From contig MU859364.1 in the NCBI GenBank assembly GCA_033297205.1, positions 1 to 27,024 of the forward strand: a DNA stretch of 27,024 nucleotides. The letters run 5' to 3'. Within the stretch, counting starts at the first letter, position 1, and each line of letters begins with the position of its first letter. Positions 18,114 to 26,696 of the stretch are shown one piece after another. Origin of the DNA: Pseudoneurospora amorphoporcata (lineage: Eukaryota > Ascomycota > Sordariomycetes > Sordariales > Sordariaceae). The notes beneath the pieces were generated by a model. The model saw only the letters and a program-made list of their open reading frames with translations, did not search any database and was not told the origin of the DNA. Position numbers and translations under genes: made by a program.

Positions 18114-19701
18114 GGTGGCTGTTGATTTGGGGTATCTGTTGTTGTTGTTGTTGTTTACTTGGTGATGTTCAGCTGGTGGTTGCGTGGGACAACGACTGGT
18201 GAATCCTGTGGACTGTGTGTAGCAGCCCCAAGACAAGATGGTGGAGTAAATCAGTGATGAAGACTGAAAAGTAAAGGTAAAACAGGGGAAATTGACTTGG
18301 CAGCAAAGAATATTTATTAGGAAAAAGAGGTCGACAAAAAAAAAAAAAGAAAAAGCGATGACGAAGGTTCGGGAATTTGCTGGGGAACTTGATTGCACCC
18401 CGGTCACTTGCCGGTAGTTGGTCCGCGGGGCAAGAGGCATGGATGTTTATACCTTGTGATTCAGGGCAACAGCCACTAAGAAGCGCCAGACTTGAGATGT
18501 CCGCGGAATGGGACGAAGTGGTTGGTCCATGCTTTTTGTCGATTATTTGGGATCTTGTGCCTGGAAATCCAACCGTTCTAATACTAATTACGGTATGACT
18601 GTAAATCTTGGCTTTTTCTCCGAGTATCCGAAAGGGTATCATCAAGGGCATGGCGATCAAAGCCATCATTCCCTCCTCCCTCCCCTTCTGCAGTACGCAG
18701 GAACATGTGAATGGCACTCTGCTGATGAGACAAAGACACCCTCAAGAAGTGCAAGTACATATCGCCATCATCCACTGCGCTGATTCAGTCCCTCAATCAT
18801 TGTCAGTGCCATATAAACGGAGTTTCTTCTCCGGTACTGTCATTCCCGTGTCACACTGTTAAGGTACAGAAAAAGGAGCCCTTGACTACAATGCGCTTGC
18901 CTTGTCAATGCTGCTGTCAAGGCTCGGAAATGGTCCAGCCACCAAAGCGCGGAAAGAGCAAACGACGTCATGTGTCGTATGACGTCACCGTTTATGCAGT
19001 GCCAAGGTCTCTACAGCGGCTAATGCCGGCAGAAAGAGGGCATCAATGTCAACATGAAACAAGTTAAAACATTACACGATTCATATAGCAGAGGTTTTAA
19101 GAGTGAATTAACAAAAACTGGGCGGTAATGATATGGGTGTGAGTAGGTACCTAGCAAATTATTATTTGACGCTGAATGGTGTTCTTCTTCAGCATGTTGT
19201 TCGCTGTTTCCAATTCGTTGCCGGCTTATCATCGATCTTCTGTGGAGTTCTTTTTTTCCTTATCGTGTCCGTCGCGGCAGGCAAAGTCTTATCGCACAGC
19301 CAAGAAGTGGACGGACCAATCAGTCCCCACACCCAACTCGTCGCCGATGACATCAACTCTCTTCCTCTCCTGTCCTTGTCCCTTTTCCCCATCCCATCCC
19401 AGCCCATTGCGCACAGCCTTGTTACTTAGTTGTCCAAGTCCTGTTCAACAATGACGGACTGTTGTTGTTGTGGCACTCATGGAGGTAATGCGACAAACCG
19501 AGAATAGTCGACCACCATTAAATCGCCGAATTATTATTCTGTCCATATCCCGCCCACCTTTGGTGTTTGTTACTGTTCCACACTTCCATTGACATACACA
19601 CGACAACACTCTATCAATTGTACCTGTCTGCTGACTCTTTGTCGCAATATCTTTGTTTACTCGGTCTAGTCTGCAATCTAATAGGTCAGATTGTCAACAC
19701 C
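18114..19701. promoter_or_regulatory. Divergent promoter region of erdS and the hydrolase gene
   Basis: The 1.6 kb between the two divergent ATGs holds no supported gene. On the erdS side the leader contains a (GTT)n run (18138-18154) and an A-rich tract near 18337. The hydrolase side has C/T-rich leader sequence from about 19340. CRE-type sites occur in the middle. A common control region for both genes is an inference from geometry. Confidence 0.5.
18963..18987. promoter_or_regulatory. Pair of CRE-type sites
   Basis: TGACGTCA (18980-18987) is a perfect palindromic CRE, the site of ATF/CREB-type bZIP factors. CGACGTCA (18963-18970) is one mismatch away, 17 bp upstream. Two close sites in a divergent promoter suggest bZIP control of one or both genes; this is not shown. 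Confidence 0.5.
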
Positions 19702-20832
19702 ATGCCAGACCAGAGGCTAGTTCCCAACATTCCCACCGTCGAGGGTATTCCCATCCCGCCGACAACCTCCGAGGATGAAGGCAGCTGGGTGAGACCAGAG
19801 ACCGCCGACGATGTCAACAACCCAGCCTCTTCGCGATGGTATCTCAAGGCCCAGGCCTCTGCTCTGCGATCCGGCCAATACATCGGCATGACCCTCCACT
19901 ACCTCGCCAGTCCTCGACCACCAAACCCAAGCTTTAGCCTGACGATTCCTTCGCTTCTGTCCAAATACAAGGGCACTTTTGCCCTGCAATTCTACACACC
20001 AAAGGGCTACGAAGATGGCGCCAAACATGGCAAGCGATACCCCGCAGTCGTCAACTTCCACGGCGGTGGATTCACCATCGGCAACGGTACCGACGATGCT
20101 CGATTTGCTCGCTACGTCCTCGACACCTGCGACGCCGTCTTTGTCTCGGTCGATTACCGTCTTGCGCCCGAGTACCCCTTCCCGACCGCCGTCGACGACG
20201 CCGCCGATGCGCTATTCTATATCATCCGCCAAGCGGCCGACCTGCACATCGATCCCATGAAGCTCGCCACATGCGGTTTCTCAGCTGGCGGAAACATCGC
20301 CATTACCGCTACCCTTCGCTTCAACGAGCACTTGAAGGAACTGGCCGATCCCGAAAACAAGGCGCCCCCAGTGCCCGACCACAAGATCCGCGCCATCGCG
20401 ACGTGGTACCCCGTTACCGACTACAGTGTCTCGCGCGCTGAAAAGCGATCCACATGCGTCAAGCCCGAGCAGACGTTGCCTTCTACCATGACGAGCCTGT
20501 TCGACGGCTCTTACCTCTACCCCGGCGATCTCAAGATGGACCACCCATGGCTTTCCCCGTCCAGAGCCAGCGACGAGGAATTGAAGGATGCGATTCCGGA
20601 GAACGTGCTCGTGTACACGTGCGAGTGGGACATGCTACAGAAGGAGGGAGAGGCGTTCGCCAAGCGACTGGCAGCAGAGCCCCTGAACAAGACGGTCCAT
20701 CACAGGATGATTCCCGGGGTGCCGCATGGTTGGGACAAGAGTCCTGATCCGTTGAAGCCGGCGATCCACACCCAGGAGGTGTACACCGATTGTTGCAGGA
20801 AGTTGTTGTCGATTTTTAATGCGGTTGACTGA
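19702..20832 (+). CDS. HSL-type alpha/beta hydrolase, candidate ErdH (376 aa)
   Basis: ATG 19702 (context AACACCATG) is the first in frame. The fold is that of the hormone-sensitive-lipase group: HGGGF oxyanion motif from H120, DYRLAPEYPFP after it, nucleophile elbow GFSAGG (S194), acid D310 in CEWDML and catalytic H342 in GVPHGW. It has no clear signal peptide or membrane span and normal length for the family. It is the divergent neighbour of erdS with no gene between. Fungi with ErdS also have ErdH, an alpha/beta hydrolase that releases aspartate from ergosteryl-aspartate. The neighbour position and fold make this a good candidate, but substrate specificity cannot be read from the sequence. 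An unrelated esterase is the main alternative. Confidence 0.85.
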   Translation: MPDQRLVPNIPTVEGIPIPPTTSEDEGSWVRPETADDVNNPASSRWYLKAQASALRSGQYIGMTLHYLASPRPPNPSFSLTIPSLLSKYKGTFALQFYTPKGYEDGAKHGKRYPAVVNFHGGGFTIGNGTDDARFARYVLDTCDAVFVSVDYRLAPEYPFPTAVDDAADALFYIIRQAADLHIDPMKLATCGFSAGGNIAITATLRFNEHLKELADPENKAPPVPDHKIRAIATWYPVTDYSVSRAEKRSTCVKPEQTLPSTMTSLFDGSYLYPGDLKMDHPWLSPSRASDEELKDAIPENVLVYTCEWDMLQKEGEAFAKRLAAEPLNKTVHHRMIPGVPHGWDKSPDPLKPAIHTQEVYTDCCRKLLSIFNAVD

Positions 20833-21004
20833 CTGATACCCCGGAGGAGTTACTGGCAGGCTTGTTTGGATAAGGAGAAGCTGGTTGTTGGAGAGGAGGA
20901 ACGTACAACGGAAGGAACAGGTAATCCTTAATGCTAGGTAGTAACTTGCTCCGAAACAATTTTTACATAATTCTCATCGCTTCCTTCCCATCAGGGGTCA
21001 GGTT

Positions 21005-21265
21005 TCAAAACCCATTATCGCCCAACAACCTCTCAACAAGCTCATGTCTCTGTCCGGCAACCTCCCAATCATGATAATTCTTCTTCCCTCCCTTCTGTTC
21101 CCCAACTCAGGGATTATAAACCCCCTCATAAACACTCCCCACATTCCTCGCCGGCGGTGACAACTCCTCCTGCCACCCCTCTCATTCCCATCCAACCTCC
21201 TCCACCTTGTCGTCCGTCTGATAATCATGCACCCCGATTATAACCTCACCCAAACCCCAAAATGA
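21005..21265 (-). pseudogene. Relic of an unknown minus-strand gene, 3' end
   Basis: In one minus-strand frame the text from FWGLGEVIIGVHDYQTDD down to RHELVERLLGDNGF and TGA (21007-21005) is coding-like: many Glu, Gly and Trp, codons GAG/GTT/GGA, few rare residues. It is broken by two TGA codons (21184-21182 and 21109-21107), both explained by TGG or CGA changes. Farther along the minus strand (21270-21950) are more coding-looking pieces in shifted frames (FNLWRANHWYNKPV, VGVLFDPQTWWKEG), suggesting a longer decayed gene. I recognise no family. The call rests on sequence texture only. Confidence 0.3.
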
Positions 21266-22999
21266 TGGCTACCTACCGATTCCGTGCTGGTCACTCGTAT
21301 CTACCCTCCTTTCGCCAGTGAGAGTCCACACCAAGGCTGGCTCACCGGGAAAAGGAGGGCCGCGACGCATGCGCAGATAGATGCAAGCTGGCATTTTCCT
21401 GGACGGTGTCGGAAGCAGGGATTGACTCCTTCTTTCCACCAAGTCTGCGGGTCGAAAAGAACCCCGACGTGGTGATGGAAATGTTAGGTATGTTTGAAGT
21501 AACACCCGTAATCGTGCTCCGATGGTCTCGAAGCTTTTTTTTTTGACAGGCTTGTTGTACCAGTGGTTCGCGCGCCAGAGGTTGAAGGGGATATTTTTTG
21601 AGGGGTGGGAGACCTCGGTCAGCGTCATCACCAAGGTAGATACGTCTCATCCGTTAAAAGTGGAACATGAAACCATCACCGTCATCAAGACCGGAGGGGT
21701 ATAGAGGATCAGGATCGAAACGAGTACCTACCTACTCACCCTTCCCCCAAATGTCCAACCACCACCTGGACCTAACCCCAGGGAACTCATCGAACACTCC
21801 ACTCGAACAAATCGCATATAAATGCTTGCTCAGATCCAAATGGAACTGGACCGCCAGGCTACTCCCAAGAGGTGTTTGTGTTCCAGTCTGCCCACCACCC
21901 TCTTTCCCCTTTCCAATCAGCTTCCCCGGTGGTCCCCAATTCCTTGGTTATTAGGCGGATATCTACCTACCTAGGATGTAAATAAACCGGCACCCCCAGC
22001 CCAATTCTTTGACCTCCTTCCAGAAAGGCCGGTATTCCGCCGTATTGTACCATCTCTTACCACTTCCCCATCACCGTCTCCTGCTTCGACCTCTTGATAA
22101 TCATGTATGTATTATTACCCCATATATGCCCGAAAGGAAACTCCCCAAAATAAATGTGTTTTGTTACCTTGACTTTCAGGACCTTGAATTTAACTAACTA
22201 TCCGTTCCCCAGACTTTAACCGGAGAAGTTGTCAATCTCGGAGCTGCTGCGGGTAGATGTCCGAACCACTGTCGTCACCCGGATGATCGAAAAAGGACAC
22301 TGTTTGTTTTGTCCACAAAGGGGGGGTAACATCCTGGGTGTTGGTAAGCGGGGGACACGACGCCGTTAAGGACTTAAGGGTGCTATCGCCGGGAAGCCAC
22401 TTGGAACGGGAACCAATCGTATTGATTGGACAACGGGTGCAGATTATGGGCAGCAATGAATGGCCATGTTGGCGTGGTGGTGCTTACTGTGTCGAAACAC
22501 CAAAAATACCACCACACAAGCTTACGGTAGTGACAGCGAACACACCCGGTGATACTCGGTATGACACACACCACCGCTTTGGTAGGATCACAGAAAGGTC
22601 CGACTGGACAAGTTGACTTCAGCGGTCGATGCGGCCGCTGACGGATGAACTTCAGGTTTGCCAATCAGACCCTGCAAAAGCCGTAAAATCCGAACTGTGT
22701 GTTGCAACCGCCAAGGAGTATCAGTCCGAGGGGAAGGATGAGGAAGCGGAGATGGATGAGTTCCCTTCATTGACAGCAACATCGGACGGGTGTAAGCGTT
22801 GTTTTCCCCTCCTCTTGTGTGCTTTCCCCGGCCTTCGTTATCCCCGCTTGTTGTTGTTGTTGTTGTCCTTTAAAATGCTCGAGATCCCCATCCTCGGCAG
22901 TTCCAAATTCTGGACATCAACCGATAGGACCATCTCGACATTGCAGAAACCCCCAATATCCACATCGTATTACCATCGGTACCCATATACACCATCAAG
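21266..22999. other. Intergenic region and promoter of the ALDH gene, with possible relics
   Basis: No intact gene is supported. The left half holds the shifted coding-like pieces mentioned for the 21005 relic. The right half (22200-22999) is the likely promoter of the aldehyde dehydrogenase and includes a CGG/CCG palindrome and a TTG repeat near 22850. Confidence 0.5.
22619..22641. promoter_or_regulatory. CGG-N9-CCG inverted repeat, possible Zn2Cys6 site
   Basis: TCAGCGG (22619-22625) and CCGCTGA (22635-22641) form a perfect 7-bp inverted repeat. The core is CGG at 22623-22625 and CCG at 22635-22637 separated by 9 bp. Fungal Zn(II)2Cys6 factors bind such everted or inverted CGG pairs. It lies 360 bp before the ALDH start, so control of that gene is plausible but unproven. 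Confidence 0.4.
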
Positions 23000-24544
23000 A
23001 TGGCCACTTCAGTTAAGGTTAACGGCATTGAGTTCCAGCCGAGACTGTTCATCAACGGTGAGGTAGGTTACTCTCGTCACACCCCGACGACCGAGAGAAG
23101 CTAACAACAATCCAACTGCCAGTTCGTCGAGGCTTCCGACAAGGCCACCTTCAACGTCATTAACCCGGCCACCGGCGAGATCTCATGCAAGGTCCCCGAG
23201 GCCACCGAAGACGATACCAACCTCGCCGTCTCGGCTGCCAAGGCCGCTCAGCCATCATGGGCCGCCCTCGACCCTACCAAGCGCGGCGCCTACCTCAAGA
23301 AGCTCGCCGCCTTGATCCGTGAGAACAAGTCGACCCTCGCCCACCTCGAAGCCATTTCCATGGGCGTGCCGCTAAGCCACTACTTTCACGCCGACGCGGG
23401 CGCCGACGAGCTCGACTACTTCTCCGAAGCATGGCCGCACATCCAGGGCCAGTCCAGCGTCAACACGCCCGGCTTCGTGACCATGACGTTCCGCCAGCCC
23501 TTTGGTGTCGTAGCCTGCATCATCCCGTGGAACGCGCCCGTCTACTTCTTCGCCGCCAAGGCCGCCGCCGCTTTGATCACCGGTAACACCGTAGTGCTCA
23601 AGTCCTCCGAAAAGGCCCCGCTCGCCGTCGCCTACGCCGCCGAGCTCATCGCCAAAGCCGGCTTTCCCCCAGGCGTCTTCAACGTCCTCTCCGGCCACGG
23701 CGTTCCCTCGGGCCGCTGCCTGGCCCGCCACATGGACGTGCGCGCCCTCTGCTTCACCGGCTCCAGCCGCACCGGCAAGCTGATCCAAGAAGAAGCGGCC
23801 AAGACGAACCTCAAGAGCGTCACCCTCGAATTGGGAGGCAAGTCCCCCGCCATCATCTTCGACGACGCCAACATCGAGCAGGCGCTCTCAGCAACCATGA
23901 CGTCCATCCTCCTCAACTCGGGGCAGGTCTGCATCGCCAACTCGCGGCTGTACGTGCACAAGAGCGTAGCTCCCCAGTTCATCGAGGCCTTCACGCAGCG
24001 CATGGCAGCCGTGCAGGGCGGTGATCCCCTGGACGCGCAAACGCAGATGGGTCCCCAAGCGGACGAGGTGCAGTACAGGAAGATCATGTCGTACATCGAA
24101 GAAGGAAAGAAGAGCGGCACGCTGGCCGTGGGCGGCCACGGCAAGCTGGACTCAACAACAAAGACAAAGGGATATTTCGTCGAGCCGACCGTGTTTTTGG
24201 ATACCCCCGAGGACGCCAGGATCATGAAGGAGGAGGTGTTTGGTCCCGTGCTGAACATTAATACCTTTGAGACCGAGGAGGAGGTGGTTGCCAAGGCGAA
24301 CGATACCGAGTTTGGGCTGTATGCGGCCGTGTTTACCAAGGATATTAGCAGGGCGATGAGGATGGCCAAGGCGCTGGAGAGCGGTTATGTTGCGGTTAAT
24401 TGCTCGAGTCCTACAATGGGGAAGGATTTGCCGTTTGGGGGGTATAAGGGCAGTGGACAAGGGAGGGAGGGGAGATTGTATAGTATGGATCACTTTTTGG
24501 AGGTCAAGAGTGTGATTATCAAGTTGGATGAGGCGAGGTTGTAG
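23000..24544 (+). CDS. NAD(P)-dependent aldehyde dehydrogenase (494 aa, one intron)
   Basis: Two exons, 23000-23062 and 23123-24544, with an intron at 23063-23122. The first exon encodes 21 residues ending LFINGE, and the second continues FVEASDKATFNVINPATGE, the conserved ALDH N-terminus. Without this exon the start would be internal. The family signatures are complete: IIPWNAPV, FTGSSRTGKL in the cofactor site, the general base in LELGGK (E257), the catalytic cysteine in GQVCIA (C291) and EEVFGPVL near the C-terminus. It oxidises an aldehyde to an acid in the cytosol; the precise substrate is unknown. Length is normal for the ALDH superfamily. It stands alone on the plus strand. Confidence 0.92.
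23063..23122 (+). other. Spliceosomal intron of the ALDH gene (60 nt)
   Basis: The donor is GTAGGT, the branch site GCTAAC lies at 23100-23105 and the acceptor is GCCAG at 23118-23122. Removal joins codon GAG to TTC in frame and completes the ALDH N-terminal motif. The length is typical for filamentous ascomycetes. Confidence 0.9.
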
Positions 24545-25492
24545 ATGGAAGAGATAGGGGGTGGGAGGGAATGTAGATACCAAGAACTTAAGAAGAAGGA
24601 AAAGGAGGAAAAAGGAGAGGTTTTTGATGCACGGCTAGTCTCTTTTGGATGCCGTTGTTAGTGGGATGAGCTTGGACCAGGCAGTTCGATAAGTGTTCTC
24701 GTGCTATCAGATTGTTTGCGAATTTCCGCAATTTTAGCACTTCTTAGTTAAATAACTAACTGAACCTCTGGCCCTACCTTTCCGTCTTCAGCATTCATAC
24801 CTGCTCCCCAACTCTTCCCAAAACACAGTCTTTCCTTGACACCCGATGTTCATGATATATGCTTGATATATTAGGAACGACCTCTCGCATGGCAAGTGCA
24901 CACGCCTTTTCTGGCCTCAATTTAAACATCCTCGATACATGCGCGATCAAGTCTACTATCTAATTCCATTTTCCGACCTCTACAAGATGATTCTCCCTTG
25001 TCGGAACGAATTACCTCTAGGCTGTAACCTGTCAAGAGAGGATGAAGTGTCCACATTTATTACCCACTGTCATACTCTAAGTAGAGTTGTTTCTAGTTCG
25101 TAGAGGTAAGGTAGGGTATGTTTGGCAGCCTTTGCTGCCTGCCCTTCTAATTCTTTAGAATCATGCAACTGCCACCGGCTCCTCTTTGAGAAGCAATGGA
25201 CCTTTGCGATGCAACGGCACCAGCCAGGGAGACGCCCAAATTCCGTGTTGCGAACAGTTATGTGCGATCGCGATTCGGTTTGAAGTTAAGCTCTGGGATC
25301 TCTCAACTTCTTCATAGTTCAGAAAGTGCAAATGCATCGTTGTTGCAGAATTGCAGAGTGTCCGCCCCGAGTTTTTGCTGTCGGGAAATGGCGTAATGGT
25401 GCAAAACATCAAACTTGTGCACTAATTCATAAGTACTAGTTCCAAAGCCTGCTGCCAACAATCAGCTACGACAGTTGCTCAACAACTGTGAA
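24545..25492. other. Intergenic region without a supported gene
   Basis: AT-richer sequence lies between the ALDH gene and tRNA-Asp. Short open frames on both strands (for example 25161-25412 minus) have no domain or start context. Nothing else is visible. Confidence 0.6.
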
Positions 25493-25589
25493 TCTTCCGT
25501 AGTATAGTGGTCAGTATGTGAGCTTGTCAAGCTTGAACATCAATCGGTTCGATTCGCTCGAGACCCGGGTTCAATTCCCGGCGGGAGAG
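25493..25589 (+). tRNA. tRNA-Asp (GUC) with a 25-nt intron
   Basis: The acceptor TCTTCCG (25493-25499) pairs with CGGGAGA (25582-25588) over 7 bp with one G-U, and G25589 is the discriminator. The D arm is GTAT-AGTGGTCA-GTAT. The anticodon stem TGAGC (25519-25523) pairs with GCTCG (25556-25560), and the anticodon is GTC at 25526-25528. An intron of 25 nt (25530-25554) begins one base after the anticodon, the canonical position. The T arm is CCGGG-TTCAATT-CCCGG. The sequence closely follows fungal tRNA-Asp. It delivers aspartate in translation and is also the type of tRNA that an ErdS would use as aspartate donor. Confidence 0.93.
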
Positions 25590-25596
25590 ACCAATG

Positions 25597-25616
25597 TTTT
25601 GTCCTTTTATTTTTCG
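25597..25616 (+). terminator. RNA polymerase III terminator of tRNA-Asp
   Basis: T runs (TTTT at 25597-25600, then again from 25605) begin 8 nt after the tRNA end, as expected for pol III termination. Confidence 0.75.
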
Positions 25617-25855
25617 TTATTTTTTTGTTCTCAATGTGGAACCCGGTGGGACTTGGGGGGTTGATGATCCACATGATGTAACCCCTGATTATTCTAGCGA
25701 TGGCTTCATCGATGATGACAACAAACAAGCTTCTACCGCATGTACAAGCAGACAGATCCTCACATAGCCCAGCCGACACGCAATCCACCACAGACGAAAG
25801 CTACAACCCACCCAAGTCCCAACCACCACCAACCAACCCACACTCCCACAGATCC

Positions 25856-26137
25856 TCACTTCACCTTCACCATCCTAACATTCCCCTTCTCGTCAAACTC
25901 CGGCATTTCCGCCATCTCCCTCTTCCTCTGCTGCTAAAACGTGCTCATCCTAGATTTACTCTCCCCCTCCAACCCTTTGAGATTTCTCAAGGCCTGCTCC
26001 CCCTCCCTTTCCACCGTCTCTTTTATCTGCTCATTCCTAGCCAAAATCTCACACCGAAAAGGCTGCGGCCGCATATTCAGTCTATTCGTATAAGCAATGA
26101 TATCCACCTCCTCTTCCTTTCCCGTTGCCTTATGGGG
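25856..26137 (-). pseudogene. C-terminal relic of an unknown charged protein
   Basis: On the minus strand one frame runs from about 26137 to TGA at 25858-25856. It has coding-like text: KEEEVDIIAYTNRLNMRPQP, then a charged helical stretch (RNEQIKETVEREGEQALRNL), ending EFDEKGNVRMVKVK. A TAG at 25936-25934 lies in the middle of a Gln run (TAG-CAG-CAG), so CAG-to-TAG of RIP type is likely, and a TGA closes the frame upstream at 26143-26141. Upstream sequence in another frame (LEPDKKLRSPTQPLSRP) may be an earlier part of the same gene after a frameshift. The family is not recognised. Alternatively, SRMSTF before the TAG is the true C-terminus. Confidence 0.4.
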
Positions 26138-26605
26138 CCATCAGGCTGTGTGGTCTACTTAGAGGTTGGGTTGGTGAGCGGAGCTTCTTGTCCGGCTCCA
26201 GACCAAACGAGGAGTTGTTCGAAGAAGAGGAAGGCCGAGGGCTGGGAGGGTTAATAGAGTCGTTTCAATCTTGCTGGAATATTCAAATGGGGATGAAGGC
26301 ATCACAAACCACGTCCTCGAGAGGATTGGATGGGGCAACGACTCCGGCGAGAGCTTCAGGATACCAGAAGAAGATATTTCCTATCAATATCCCCTACTTC
26401 CAGCAGATTGGATGTCTTTTCAGGGCCGATATTTGGCTGTAACGCGGCTAGCTCTAATACCTAAAAATTGGAAAATCCCATCTTGTTACCGTTGAGTGAT
26501 GGGTCGATCAGTCAGTCGGTCATGACAGGCAAAAGGGAAAAAGGGGTATGAGCCAAGGGGTATGCACAGCAGAGAATATGAGTAGTAAGCTTGAGATTAA
26601 AAAGC
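26138..26605. other. Intergenic region without a supported gene
   Basis: A 74-codon plus-strand frame (26271-26495) has fairly coding-like text but no start context or domain, and it overlaps the supposed upstream part of the 25856 relic. Nothing is called. Confidence 0.4.
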
Positions 26606-26680
26606 ACATACGACCATACCCACTGGAAAACTCGGGATCCCGTCCGCTCTCCCATAGATAAGCCAGTGAGGGGAGGACTA
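26606..26680 (+). rRNA. 5S rRNA variant, 3'-truncated (pseudogene)
   Basis: The segment begins ACATACGACCATA, the 5' end of Neurospora-type 5S rRNA, and shares CCGTCCGCTC and AAGCCA at the right places. Helix II (CCCACTGG with CCAGTGAGGG) differs from the usual Neurospora sequence on both sides but still pairs, so this looks like a genuine isotype and not random decay. Similarity stops after GGAGGACTA at 26680, so the 3' third, including helices I, IV and V, is missing. In Neurospora 5S genes are dispersed and pseudogenes occur, which fits a lone copy. A TTTT at 26693-26696 could end a short transcript. Confidence 0.75.
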
Positions 26681-26690
26681 TCTATGGGAG
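26649..26690. repeat. 12-bp inverted repeat spanning the 5S truncation point
   Basis: CTCCCATAGATA (26649-26660, inside the 5S sequence) is repeated as its exact reverse complement TATCTATGGGAG (26679-26690), with 18 nt between. The second arm begins just where the 5S similarity ends. Confidence 0.85.
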
Positions 26691-26696
26691 CCGTTT

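Noticed and set aside
20998..21228. 76-aa minus-strand ORF, Arg-rich
   Set aside because: An overlapping minus frame has more protein-like text; the Arg/Gly-rich frame is probably its shadow.
22232..22456. Minus-strand ORF ending FFDHPGDDSGSDIYPQQLRD
   Set aside because: The end looks coding-like, but the rest does not and there is no start or domain.
23632..24369. 245-aa minus-strand ORF
   Set aside because: Antisense of the aldehyde dehydrogenase.
25161..25412. 83-aa minus-strand ORF
   Set aside because: No recognised domain, weak start context and no neighbour support.
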